A stretch of 64,000 bases of DNA, from NCBI RefSeq assembly GCF_001808185.1, contig NZ_CP017668.1, positions 3,410,001 to 3,474,000 of the forward strand, given 5' to 3'. This document shows, in pieces, positions 24,351 through 32,770 of the stretch (position 1 is its first letter; every line of letters starts with the position of its first letter). The notes under the pieces were generated by a model. It was given only the letters and a program-made list of their open reading frames with translations. It was not told where the DNA came from and did no database searches. The stretch is from Jeongeupia sp. USM3. Its GTDB lineage: Bacteria > Pseudomonadota > Gammaproteobacteria > Burkholderiales > Chitinibacteraceae. The translations under genes and the position numbers were made by a program.

Positions 24351-25451
24351 TCAGCCGAGCCGCAGTGCCGCCATCCGCTCGCCGAGGAACTGCGCCGCCT
24401 GCGCCTCGCCGTCGCGGATCAGCCGGCCGAGGTTTTCCGGGCTGCGGTCGATCTTGGTCTCGTAGTCGAGCGCGTCCTGCAGCGGCTGCGACATTTCGAT
24501 GAACGGAATGTGGTAGGGCTGGGCCGGTTCGTCGTCGAAGCAGCGCGGAATCAGCACCGGCTCGGTGATGTGGAACTGGTTGAGGAAGTCGGTGTTGAAT
24601 GCACCGCGCAGCAGCAGGTTGTTGAGGAAGCCGATGTTCGTCAGCTGGTGGAACAGCGACATGTTGCCGACCATCTCGTTGCGCCGGTCGGCGATCTGCT
24701 CGGGCGCGCGCGGCACCGTCTTGCTGCCGGTCGGGTTGATCTTGATCACCCAAATCTCCTCGGGCAGGTTGTCGGCGCCGACATAGAGCGCCTTGGCGAG
24801 CTCGTCGACCGGCGGGTTGTCGGAGAACAGCCCGTCCCAGTAGGCGCCGCCGTCGAACTCGACCGCCGGAAAGATGTTCGGCACCGCGCATGACGACAGC
24901 AGGTGTTCGATGCGGATCGCCTGCTCGCGCGAGTTGAACTTGACCAGTTGCCCGGACAGCACCTCGGCCGCGCCGATCAGCAGCGCCGGCAGGTCGGGAC
25001 GCGGGCCGGTGGCGGCCAGTTCGTCGAAGTCGATGTGCTTGCTCAGCAGCGCGTGGAAGTTGGTGAAGTGCGGCCGCAGCTGCGAGGTCGACAGACTCAT
25101 CATCGTCTGGATCAGCGGCGAATACGGGCTGAAGTTGTATTGCGGCAGCTGTCCCTTGTTGGTGGCGCGCAGCGATTCGGTCACGTAATGGTTGAAATGC
25201 TCCTCGGCCCGTGTCTGCGCGGTGTTGTCGGCCCAGAAGGCCATCAGTCGCTCGGTGACGTCGTCGTCGCGCTTGAGCAGCGCGTACCAGATTAGCGCAG
25301 CGCACAAGGCGCCGCCCGAGGTGCCGCTGATGCTGGTCAGCCTGAAATGCTCGTCGAAGCCGCCGTCGTACAGCGCCTTCAGCGCGCCGGCGGTGAACGC
25401 GGTCTGGCTGCCGCCGCCCTGGCAGGCGATGGCGATTTTACGTTTTGTCAT
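24351..25451 (-). CDS. Patatin-like phospholipase/acyl hydrolase
   Basis: The 366-residue protein is a patatin-family serine hydrolase with a Ser-Asp dyad: Ser45 in the elbow SGTSGGAL and Asp200 in FDGGAYWDG. The oxyanion loop reads CQGGGSQTAF. It probably cleaves acyl esters of lipids or short hydroxyacyl chains in the cytoplasm, as no signal peptide is present. The start at 25451 has GGGAGA upstream. It lies 26 bases behind a 3-hydroxybutyrate dehydrogenase gene in the same direction. Co-occurrence suggests a role in polyhydroxybutyrate or 3-hydroxybutyrate turnover, but this is inference. Confidence 0.88.
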   Translation of the reverse strand: MTKRKIAIACQGGGSQTAFTAGALKALYDGGFDEHFRLTSISGTSGGALCAALIWYALLKRDDDVTERLMAFWADNTAQTRAEEHFNHYVTESLRATNKGQLPQYNFSPYSPLIQTMMSLSTSQLRPHFTNFHALLSKHIDFDELAATGPRPDLPALLIGAAEVLSGQLVKFNSREQAIRIEHLLSSCAVPNIFPAVEFDGGAYWDGLFSDNPPVDELAKALYVGADNLPEEIWVIKINPTGSKTVPRAPEQIADRRNEMVGNMSLFHQLTNIGFLNNLLLRGAFNTDFLNQFHITEPVLIPRCFDDEPAQPYHIPFIEMSQPLQDALDYETKIDRSPENLGRLIRDGEAQAAQFLGERMAALRLG

Positions 25452-25477
25452 TGTTTTCTCCCTTGTGGTGTTTCTCT

Positions 25478-26260
25478 TCAGTGTGCGGTCCAGCCTCCAT
25501 CGACCGGCAGTGCGGTCCCGGTGATCGATGCTGCGCCGTTGCTGCACAGGAAGGCGGCAAGCGCGCCGAGTTCGTCGACCTCGACGAAACGCTTGGTCGC
25601 CTGCGATGCGAGCAGCACGTCGCGGACGACTTCTTCCTCGCTGATGCCGCGCGCCTTGGCGGTATCGGGAATCTGCTTTTGTACCAGCGGCGTCATGACG
25701 TAGCCGGGGCAGATCGCGTTGGCGGTGATGCCGTGTTCGGCGAGTTCGAGCGCGACGGTCTTGGTCAGCCCGAGCACGCCGTGTTTCGACGCGACATAGG
25801 CCGACTTGAACGGCGAGGCGACGAGGGCGTGGGCCGACGCGACGTTGATGATCCGGCCCCAGCCGCGCAGCTTCATGCCCGGCACGGCGAGGCGGATTGC
25901 GTGGAAGGCGGCGCCGAGGTTCAGTGCGAGGATCAGATCCCACTTTTCGGGCGGGAAGTCCTCAATCGGCGCGACATGCTGGACGCCGGCGTTGTTGACG
26001 AGGATGTCGAGCCGGCCCAGCTCGGCCTCGATCCTGGCGATCAGCCCGGCGACGGCGTCGGCGCGGCTCAGGTCGGCGCCGATGAAGCGGACGTCGGCGA
26101 CGGTGTCGGCGGCCAGTTGCGCACGCACGGCCTCGATTTCGTCGGCGTTGCCGAGGCCGTTGAGCACCACGGTTGCGCCGTCATGCGCCAGCGCGCGGGC
26201 AATGCCGAGTCCGATGCCGCTGGTCGAGCCGGTGACCAGGGCAACTTTTCCTTTGAGCAT
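25478..26260 (-). CDS. bdhA: 3-Hydroxybutyrate dehydrogenase (SDR family)
   Basis: The enzyme interconverts 3-hydroxybutyrate and acetoacetate with NAD, a step of polyhydroxybutyrate breakdown. The 260-residue product is a classical short-chain dehydrogenase. It has the cofactor motif TGSTSGIGLGIA at residues 10-21, NNAG near 88, a catalytic Ser in NVASAHALVAS, Tyr and Lys in YVASKHG, and ICPGYVMTPLV after it. The C-terminal GTALPVDGGWTAH closely resembles characterised D-3-hydroxybutyrate dehydrogenases. Related SDRs could act on other hydroxyacids. It forms an apparent operon with the downstream patatin gene. Confidence 0.88.
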   Translation of the reverse strand: MLKGKVALVTGSTSGIGLGIARALAHDGATVVLNGLGNADEIEAVRAQLAADTVADVRFIGADLSRADAVAGLIARIEAELGRLDILVNNAGVQHVAPIEDFPPEKWDLILALNLGAAFHAIRLAVPGMKLRGWGRIINVASAHALVASPFKSAYVASKHGVLGLTKTVALELAEHGITANAICPGYVMTPLVQKQIPDTAKARGISEEEVVRDVLLASQATKRFVEVDELGALAAFLCSNGAASITGTALPVDGGWTAH

Positions 26261-26412
26261 GGTGATCCTCGATCAATGAAGGGGCATCGATGAGGTATAG
26301 CACCGAATCATGTCGCCCGAATGGCGCCGGCGGGGGCGGTGTGGCAAAGCTGGCGTTGGTGCGCGGGCGCGCCGCTGTTATCTTATGGCTGACAGCATAT
26401 TGACGAGCCGCG

Positions 26413-27708
26413 ATGCCACTGGACGATTCCGCTAGCGAACTTTACGCCCGCCGCGAGGCCGAGAAGCGTCGGCGGCTGCGCCGTGCCCGGGCCGGCGCGA
26501 CCGGCCTGCTGCTGTCGATGGTGGTGCTGGCGTTGCTGGCGCTGTTCGTCGGCGAGGGGCGGGGCGGCTGGGGCTATCTGGCGGCGTTTGCCGAGGCCGC
26601 CGTCGTCGGTGCGCTGGCCGACTGGTTCGCGATCACCGCGCTGTTCAGGCACCCGATGCGGCTGCCGATTCCGCACACGGCGATCGTGCCGCAGAACAAG
26701 GTGCGGATCGCCGAGAGCCTCGGCCAGTTCATCGAAACGCATTTCCTGCTGCCCGAGGTGCTGGCCAAGCGCATCGACGCGTTCAATCCGGCGCGGCGGC
26801 TGGCGGTGTGGCTGGCGAGGCCGGCGAATGCGCGCCAGCTGACCGAGCAGGGCACGCAGCTGTTCCGCTTCGTGCTCGACATGCTCGACGAGCCCAAACT
26901 GGCCCAGCTGGTCCGCGACTTCGCGGTCCGGCGGCTCGGCCAGGTCGATCTGGGCCGCCGCAGCGCCGCGCTGCTGCAGATCGTCCGCCACTCGGGCCAG
27001 CATCACAAGCTGTTCGACGGCATCGTCAGGGCGGCGCTCTCGCGGCTCGATACGCCGAACGCGCATGACTATGTCGCCGGGGTGATCGCCAGCGAGTTCA
27101 ACGTGCTGCGCTGGGTCGCGCTCGACGAGGCCGGCGGCCGTTACCTGGCGCGCAAGCTGATCGGCGCGACGTCGCAGACGCTCGAGCGCGCGCTCGCCGA
27201 GCCGGACCACCCGCTGCGGCAGGCGTTCGAGCGGCAGCTCGGCGACTGGATCGGCGCGCTCGGCCATGATCCGGACACCCGTGCGCAACTGGCGCAATGG
27301 CAGCGCAAGCTGCTCGACGACGCCGGGCTGCAGGATGGACTCGAACAGCTGTGGCGCGATGCGCTGGGCTGGCTGCGCCACGACCTCGAGCGCGACGATT
27401 CGCAGATCCGCGCCAAGGTCGGTGCCGCGGTCAAGCAGTTCGGCCTGCGGCTGCGCGACGACACCGCCTTCGTCGACTGGCTCAACGCCCGGCTGCGGAC
27501 CTTTGCCGCGCAGTCGCTGGCGCGCTACCGCGGCGAGATCGGCGTGTTCATCGCCGACCAGCTCAAGGGCTGGGACGACAAGGTGCTGGTCGACCGGCTC
27601 GAACTCAATGTCGGCATCGACCTGCAGTTCATCCGCGTCAACGGCACGCTGGTCGGCGGGCTGATCGGCCTCTTGATCTATACGGCAAGGCAGTTCGCCG
27701 GCCTTTGA
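26413..27708 (+). CDS. DUF445 family membrane protein
   Basis: This 431-residue DUF445 protein is of unknown function. It has a hydrophobic helix near residues 31-47 (GLLLSMVVLALLALFVG). A conserved amphipathic segment follows (YLAAFAEAAVVGALADWFAI, then ALFRHPMRLPIPHTAIVPQN), which is the family signature. A long helical middle part comes next, with a final membrane segment VGGLIGLLIYTARQF near the C-terminus. The topology suggests an inner-membrane protein with a large soluble domain. It is divergent from the hydroxybutyrate dehydrogenase gene and precedes the threonine aldolase gene by 78 bases. Confidence 0.88.
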   Translation: MPLDDSASELYARREAEKRRRLRRARAGATGLLLSMVVLALLALFVGEGRGGWGYLAAFAEAAVVGALADWFAITALFRHPMRLPIPHTAIVPQNKVRIAESLGQFIETHFLLPEVLAKRIDAFNPARRLAVWLARPANARQLTEQGTQLFRFVLDMLDEPKLAQLVRDFAVRRLGQVDLGRRSAALLQIVRHSGQHHKLFDGIVRAALSRLDTPNAHDYVAGVIASEFNVLRWVALDEAGGRYLARKLIGATSQTLERALAEPDHPLRQAFERQLGDWIGALGHDPDTRAQLAQWQRKLLDDAGLQDGLEQLWRDALGWLRHDLERDDSQIRAKVGAAVKQFGLRLRDDTAFVDWLNARLRTFAAQSLARYRGEIGVFIADQLKGWDDKVLVDRLELNVGIDLQFIRVNGTLVGGLIGLLIYTARQFAGL

Positions 27709-27786
27709 CCGCCGCCGGCACGCGCCTGCCGGCCGCTTCGTGCCGGGGGCGCTGTTCTGACATTCGAAAACACAGGGGATTGGGCA

Positions 27787-28806
27787 ATGGAATGGATCGA
27801 CGTACGCAGTGACACCGTGACCCAGCCGACCAAGGCGATGCGCGCGGCGATGGCGGAGGCCGTCGTCGGTGACGACGTCTACGGTGACGACCCGACCGTT
27901 GCCGCGCTCGAAACCGCCGCGGCGGAACGGCTCGGCAAGGCCGCGGCGCTGTTCGTGCCCAGCGGTACCTTCGGCAACCAGCTGGCGCTGTTCACGCACT
28001 GCGAGCGCGGCGACGAGGTCATCGTGGCCGAGGACAGCCACATCGTCTGGCACGAGGTCGGCGGCGCGGCGATCATCGCCGGCGTCAACCTGCGGCCGGT
28101 GGCGGTGCTGAACGGCGACGCCGTGCGCACGCGCATCCGGCCCGGCGGCGACATCCACCTGCCGCGCACCGGCCTCGTCTGCGTCGAGAACGCCCGCGGC
28201 AACGGCAGCGTGATGCCGCTCGAGACGATGCGCGAGATCCACGACGTTGCCCGCGCCGCCGGCATCCCGGTCCACCTCGATGGCGCCCGGCTGTTCAACG
28301 CGGCGGCCGCGCTCGGCGTCGAGGCGCGCGAGCTGGCGCAATACGCCGACAGCGTGATGTTCTGCCTGTCCAAGGGGCTGGCGGCGCCGGTCGGGTCTAT
28401 CCTCGCCGGCCCGGCCGACTTCATCGAACGCGCGCGGAAAAAGCGCAAGCTGATGGGCGGCGGCTTGCGCCAGGCCGGCGTGCTGGCCGCACCGGGGCTG
28501 ATCGCGCTGAACGAGATGAGTGCGCGGCTGGCCGACGACCACGCCAACGCCCGGTTGCTGGCCGAACTGCTCGAAAAGCTGCCCGGCGTCGTCGTCCACC
28601 GCGACCAGCTCGACATCAATATGGTGTTCTTCGAGCTGCTCGACATCCACCAGAACCCGGACGATCTGGTCGCCAAGCTGCTCGCGCAGGGAATCAAGGC
28701 CAACCCGCCCGAGGCCGGGCTGTGGCGCTTCGTCACGCACTGGCAGGTGGGGGCCGCCGAGGTCGAGCGTATCGCCAATGCATTCGGTCAGGCGCTGCTG
28801 CGCTGA
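27787..28806 (+). CDS. ltaE: Low-specificity L-threonine aldolase
   Basis: This PLP enzyme splits L-threonine or L-allo-threonine to glycine and acetaldehyde. The 339-residue protein starts with IDVRSDTVTQPT and GDDVYGDDPTV, the family's N-terminal signature. PLP-binding segments are LFVPSGTFGNQLA, IPVHLDGARLFNAA (Asp binding the PLP nitrogen) and FCLSKGLAAPVGS (Schiff-base Lys). Length is normal. Upstream GGGATTGGGCA gives only a modest ribosome site. Stereospecificity cannot be read. Confidence 0.94.
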   Translation: MEWIDVRSDTVTQPTKAMRAAMAEAVVGDDVYGDDPTVAALETAAAERLGKAAALFVPSGTFGNQLALFTHCERGDEVIVAEDSHIVWHEVGGAAIIAGVNLRPVAVLNGDAVRTRIRPGGDIHLPRTGLVCVENARGNGSVMPLETMREIHDVARAAGIPVHLDGARLFNAAAALGVEARELAQYADSVMFCLSKGLAAPVGSILAGPADFIERARKKRKLMGGGLRQAGVLAAPGLIALNEMSARLADDHANARLLAELLEKLPGVVVHRDQLDINMVFFELLDIHQNPDDLVAKLLAQGIKANPPEAGLWRFVTHWQVGAAEVERIANAFGQALLR

Positions 28807-28818
28807 GCCGGCGCGGCA

Positions 28819-28915
28819 AACAAAATCCTGCTGGCTGCGTTGTGCTCACTTGCCGTACTGCTTGTACTGTCTGCGTCTCGCACGTCTTGCCAGCACCGCT
28901 GCGCTGGATTTTGTT
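28819..28915. repeat. Imperfect palindromic intergenic element
   Basis: AACAAAATCC at 28819-28828 and GGATTTTGTT at 28906-28915 are perfect 10-base inverted arms of a 97-base element. Inner arms are also partly complementary (CTGGCTGCG with CCGCTGCGCT-like sequence), and a GTAC-TGCTT-GTAC core lies at the centre. It fills the gap between the threonine aldolase and deformylase genes and looks like a dispersed palindromic repeat unit. Confidence 0.6.
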
Positions 28916-28952
28916 AGCAGCTCTCAATCTCCGTAACGAACAGGAGTCCGCG

Positions 28953-29489
28953 ATGGCCGTCCGCCCGGTATTGAAAATGGGTACGCCCAGCCTGCTGCAA
29001 CGCTCGGAACCGGTGGCCGAGTTCGACACGCCCGAGCTGCACGCGCTGGTGCAGGACCTGTTCGACACGATGCACGCGACCAACGGCGTCGGCATCGCCG
29101 CACCGCAGATCGGCGTCAACCTGCAGGTGGTGATCTTCGGCTTCGACGCCAACCCGCGTTACCCGGACGCCGCACCGGTGCCGCAGACGGTGCTCGTCAA
29201 TCCGCAGATCACGCCGCTGGGCCACGACGAGGAGCTGGGTTGGGAAGGCTGTTTGTCGGTGCCGGGACTGCGCGGCGAAGTGCCGCGCTACGCGCGCATC
29301 CGCTACCGGGGCTTCGATCAGTACGGCGCGCCGATCGCCCGCGAGGTCAGCGGTTTCCACGCCCGCGTCGTCCAGCATGAATGCGACCACCTGTGGGGCG
29401 TGCTGTATCCGCAGCGGATTCGGGACATGACGCGGTTCGGGTTTACCGATGTGCTGTTTCCGGGCTTGACCGATGCACCAGATGAGTAA
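28953..29489 (+). CDS. def: Peptide deformylase
   Basis: Peptide deformylase removes the formyl group from the initiator methionine of new proteins. The 178-residue product has all three motifs: GVGIAAPQIG (motif 1), GWEGCLSVPGLRG with the metal-ligand Cys (motif 2), and VVQHECDHLWGVLYP with two metal-ligand His and the catalytic Glu (motif 3). Start ATG at 28953 has AGGAG upstream. This copy stands alone and is not beside fmt, so it may be a second deformylase of the genome; that is inference. Confidence 0.95.
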   Translation: MAVRPVLKMGTPSLLQRSEPVAEFDTPELHALVQDLFDTMHATNGVGIAAPQIGVNLQVVIFGFDANPRYPDAAPVPQTVLVNPQITPLGHDEELGWEGCLSVPGLRGEVPRYARIRYRGFDQYGAPIAREVSGFHARVVQHECDHLWGVLYPQRIRDMTRFGFTDVLFPGLTDAPDE

Positions 29490-30453
29490 AACCGGATCAT
29501 GGTTGACGGCGAAACCGGTGGCTGCAGGCATGTTGCTGTTTGCCGGGCTGCATGGCATGCCGTCCGCCAGCGCAGCCGTATCGTGCAAGGCGATGAACTT
29601 GGCTCAGGCTGCCAAATGCAATGCGCGTTACGAGAAAGCGCGGCGCAACTGGCAACAGCAGATGGAAGGGCGCGACACGCCGGTTGCAACTGGTGCTGCA
29701 CTCGACATGAAACTGCCCGACAGCGCCAGCTTGTTCGAGCATTACTTTGGCGAGGTTCCTGCATTCGTGCGGTTTGATCTCGAGGCTGGCGGTCAGTCCG
29801 AGCCACTGCTCTTTGCTTTGCCGCTCGCCGATCGGGCCTTGCTGGTCATTCCCTACCGGATTGAACTGGGATACAGCACTCAAGGCCGTCTGGACTTTGG
29901 CCGTAGTGATACGCGGCTTGCCGTTCTGATGCTGGCGGTGACAGGAGAGCATTGGCCTGCGGCGTGGCCGCCAGTGCTGGCACGTCTGACCTCGCCCATG
30001 CCCAGCAATTGCGAACTTGGCGGTACGCCCGGCTCGGAGGGGCTCGCATCTCCGGGAAGCGTGAATGCCCTGCAGTTCAAGGCACTGCCCGAGCGGCGCT
30101 TCCTGCGACTGGAAACCGGCTGGATGGAGGGGTACTCGGGTGGAGGTGGCCGTTTTGTCCACCAGCATTTGCTTGAAGTCTCGCCTGCCAGTCTGCTTGC
30201 TGCCTCACTGGATGAAGTGCGAGCCCAACAACGGGAGCGCGGCGAGGGCGCTCTGCTGTTTCGAGCGTGTGCACCGTCGTGGTACAGCCTGTCGCTCGCA
30301 GGTCGCTGGAACGACGACGGGACGCGGCAGCATCACGAGTATTTTGCCGAGTGGCGTTGGCAGGTTCGTCCTCCGAACAAAAAGCACGACTCACCCGAGC
30401 TGCAACTGATCGAACTCACCGCACCAAAAAAACGGGCCTTGCAGGCGCGCTGA
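29482..30453 (+). CDS. Secreted protein of unknown function
   Basis: I do not recognise this 323-residue protein. The first 33 residues form a signal peptide (basic start MSKTGSWLTAKP, hydrophobic AAGMLLFAGLHG, cleavage after SASA), so the product is probably periplasmic. Three Cys in the mature part (VSCKAM, AKCNARY, SNCELGG) could form disulfides. A later segment LRLETGWMEGYSGGGGRFVH is the most distinctive stretch. The start overlaps the def stop region; an alternative ATG at 29473 adds three residues. Base composition is lower in GC and codon use is less biased than the neighbours, suggesting transfer or low expression. It has no functional partner nearby. Confidence 0.65.
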   Translation: MSKTGSWLTAKPVAAGMLLFAGLHGMPSASAAVSCKAMNLAQAAKCNARYEKARRNWQQQMEGRDTPVATGAALDMKLPDSASLFEHYFGEVPAFVRFDLEAGGQSEPLLFALPLADRALLVIPYRIELGYSTQGRLDFGRSDTRLAVLMLAVTGEHWPAAWPPVLARLTSPMPSNCELGGTPGSEGLASPGSVNALQFKALPERRFLRLETGWMEGYSGGGGRFVHQHLLEVSPASLLAASLDEVRAQQRERGEGALLFRACAPSWYSLSLAGRWNDDGTRQHHEYFAEWRWQVRPPNKKHDSPELQLIELTAPKKRALQAR

Positions 30454-30596
30454 TATATCCATGAAGGCAACGATGCTTTCGAGCTGACCGCGACGAATTT
30501 GGAGAAAAATCCAGTCAATGGGGACGATTGAGCCGAGTCAACCTTGGCGACGCTCACCCGTTGCAGCAATAGATGCTCGGTTCGATATGGCGCGGT

Positions 30597-31121
30597 CTAC
30601 CGCAGCCACCCCTCGATCTTCCCGACAATCTCCTTGTCGTCGGGCCTGGTCATCGGCGTGTACGCGGTGACGGTCTTGCCGTCCGGGGCGATCAGGTATT
30701 TGTAGAAGTTCCACTTCGGGCTGGTGCCGCTGGCCTTAATCAGCCCGCGGTAGAACGGGTTGGCGTCGTCGCCGCGCACGGCCGATTTTTCCATCATCGG
30801 GAACTGCACCATATAGGTCAGCCGGCAGAAGTCGCCGATTTCCTTGTTGGTATCGAGCTCCTGCTTGAAGTCGTTCGACGGGAAGCCGACGACCAGCAGG
30901 CCGCGGTCCTTGTACTTGGTGTGGAGCTTTTCCAGCGCGTCGAACTGCGGCGCGAAGCCGCACTTGCTGGCGGTGTTGACGACCAGCACCGGCTTGCCGG
31001 CGGCCTGGCACAGGTCGAACGGCTGGCCCTGCAGCGTCTTGAACCGGTGGTCGAGCAGCGGCGGGCACGCGGCCTCGGCGACGCCGGCGACGAGCAGCAG
31101 GGCGGGGGCGAAACGGAACAT
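30597..31121 (-). CDS. Periplasmic glutathione peroxidase family protein
   Basis: The 174-residue protein belongs to the thiol/glutathione peroxidase family (BtuE-like), which reduces peroxides. The active-site Cys lies in VVNTASKCGFAPQFD. The second motif is VVGFPSNDFKQE (usual form G-F-P-x-N-Q-F). WNFYKYLIAPDG holds the expected Trp-Asn-Phe. A signal peptide (MFRFAPALLLVAGVAEAACP) suggests export, which is unusual for BtuE but common in this family in betaproteobacteria. The ATG at 31121 has GGAGG five bases upstream. Confidence 0.9.
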   Translation of the reverse strand: MFRFAPALLLVAGVAEAACPPLLDHRFKTLQGQPFDLCQAAGKPVLVVNTASKCGFAPQFDALEKLHTKYKDRGLLVVGFPSNDFKQELDTNKEIGDFCRLTYMVQFPMMEKSAVRGDDANPFYRGLIKASGTSPKWNFYKYLIAPDGKTVTAYTPMTRPDDKEIVGKIEGWLR

Positions 31122-31288
31122 GGCGGCCTCCACGGGGGATGAAACCAGCGTACGCCGGCGTCATGTGAACGGCAATGCTGCGATGGGCGTCGAGCCGCGC
31201 GGCGGGCAAGTGCAATGGTGCAGGCAAGCCGCGCGAGGCGAAGATTGCCGGTGTCAGTACGGCAGCGCCGCCGGTTTGCCTGGCGCGT

Positions 31289-32581
31289 TCAGCCGGCGTC
31301 GATCTCGGGCAACTGGATCATCCCGGTGTGGTAGTTGTACTCGTAGACCTCGCCGTAGCGGCCCCATTCGATCACGGTCTTGAGTACCTGCTCGGCCTCC
31401 TCGGCGTGCAGCGATTCGCGCAGCAGCTTGAGGAACGGTTCTTCCGGCAGCTCGCCGTCGTTTTCCTGCAAGAGACTGTGGCGGATGTGCGCGGCCAGCG
31501 GCACCTGGGCGAGCAGCTGCTCGCCGAACAGCCGCTGGCGCTCGGTGTTGTCGGCCTGGAGGTAGCGGTGGCCGAGCGGGGTGACGACGATGTCGCCGTG
31601 CGCCAGCTGTGCCAGCCCGAACAGGTGCAGCGCCTCGGTCAGCGGCAACAGCTCGTCGTCGGTCAGCTCGGTATCCTCGGCCAGCTTGGGCAGGTCGGCG
31701 CGGCCGTGGAACGGCGGTTCCATCAAGAGTTCGAGCACGCCGTCCATCCGGTGGACGTCGGCCGCCGGCAGCCGGCTGGCCAGGGTCAGGCGGGTATCCT
31801 CAAGGGCGCGGCGCGGCGCCTTGGCGGTCATCAGCGCGTAGATCTGGTCGATCAGCGAGCGCACCTGCGGGCTGTCGGCGTCGCGCGGGCGCGGCAGCGG
31901 AATGCGCAGCTCGGCGCGGACCCGACCGGGGTCGCTGGCGAAGATCAGCACGCGGTCGGCCATCATCACGGCTTCCTCGATATTGTGCGAGACGACGAGG
32001 ATGCCCTTCATTGGCGTGGTCTTGCCTTCCCACAGCTCGAGCATGTCGTCGCGCAGCTGTTCGCCGGTCAGCACATCGAGCGCGGAAAACGCTTCATCCA
32101 TCAGCAGGACGTCGGGTTCCATCACCAGCGCGCGGGCGATGCCGACGCGCTGGCGCATCCCGCCCGACAGCTCGCGCGGCAGCGCGCCCTCGAAGCCGGA
32201 CAGCCCGATCATGTCGATCGCCGCCTCGGCGCGACGGGCGCGATCAAACGGTGCGATGCCCTGTGCTTCGAGACCGAGCTCGACGTTCTGCTGCACCGTC
32301 AGCCACGGGAACAGCGCGAACGACTGGAACACCATGCTGATGCCGCGCGCCGGGCCGTACAGCGGCTGGCCGCGGTAGTTGACGTCGCCGCCGTCGGCGT
32401 TGATCAGCCCGGCCATGATGCGCAGCAGCGTCGATTTGCCCGAGCCGGACTGGCCGAGCAGGGCGACGATCTCGCCGTCGGCGAGCGCGAAGTCGACGCC
32501 GGCGAGCACGGTGCGCGCGGCACCGTCGGCCGAGCGGAACGATTTGCCGACGTTTTTCAGTTCGATCAGTTTTTCGGTCAT
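31289..32581 (-). CDS. NitT/TauT-type ABC importer ATPase with C-terminal AAA-associated domain
   Basis: The 430-residue protein powers an ABC importer of the nitrate/sulfonate/taurine type. The ATPase part (residues about 1-250) has Walker A LGQSGSGKSTLL, the Q-loop in MVFQSFALFPWLT, signature ELSGGMRQRV and Walker B VLLMDEAFSALD. The remaining 150 or so residues (PLTEALHLFGLAQLAHGDIV, then LQENDGELPEEPFLKLLRES) form the AAA-associated C-terminal domain seen in a subset of these ATPases. The permease gene lies upstream in the same direction, separated by a 189-base gap that holds a dispersed repeat. No substrate-binding protein gene is adjacent, so the substrate is unknown. Confidence 0.92.
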   Translation of the reverse strand: MTEKLIELKNVGKSFRSADGAARTVLAGVDFALADGEIVALLGQSGSGKSTLLRIMAGLINADGGDVNYRGQPLYGPARGISMVFQSFALFPWLTVQQNVELGLEAQGIAPFDRARRAEAAIDMIGLSGFEGALPRELSGGMRQRVGIARALVMEPDVLLMDEAFSALDVLTGEQLRDDMLELWEGKTTPMKGILVVSHNIEEAVMMADRVLIFASDPGRVRAELRIPLPRPRDADSPQVRSLIDQIYALMTAKAPRRALEDTRLTLASRLPAADVHRMDGVLELLMEPPFHGRADLPKLAEDTELTDDELLPLTEALHLFGLAQLAHGDIVVTPLGHRYLQADNTERQRLFGEQLLAQVPLAAHIRHSLLQENDGELPEEPFLKLLRESLHAEEAEQVLKTVIEWGRYGEVYEYNYHTGMIQLPEIDAG

Positions 32582-32640
32582 TCTATTAATACCTTTACAG
32601 GTCGAATCGGTCTCAAAACATCGGCGAGCGATGGTCGATC

Positions 32641-32710
32641 AAGAAGCCCGGCGCACAGTAAGCGGAATGGACTGGATGCCCATGAGGACGTCCCGCAGGC
32701 AGCACCCCCG
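32641..32710 (+). repeat. Dispersed repeat family, copy 1
   Basis: The core at 32667-32683 (ATGGAC-TGGAT-GCCCAT, then GAGGACG) is a degenerate form of the ATGGAC-TAGAT-GTCCAT hairpin found at 46905-46921 and 45019-45037. It lies between the ABC permease and ATPase genes. Confidence 0.55.
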
Positions 32711-32770
32711 GGGTGTTGCGAGCACCGCGCGACGCAGAGTGACCGAGCGCAGCCATGTTTTCAGGCCGAT

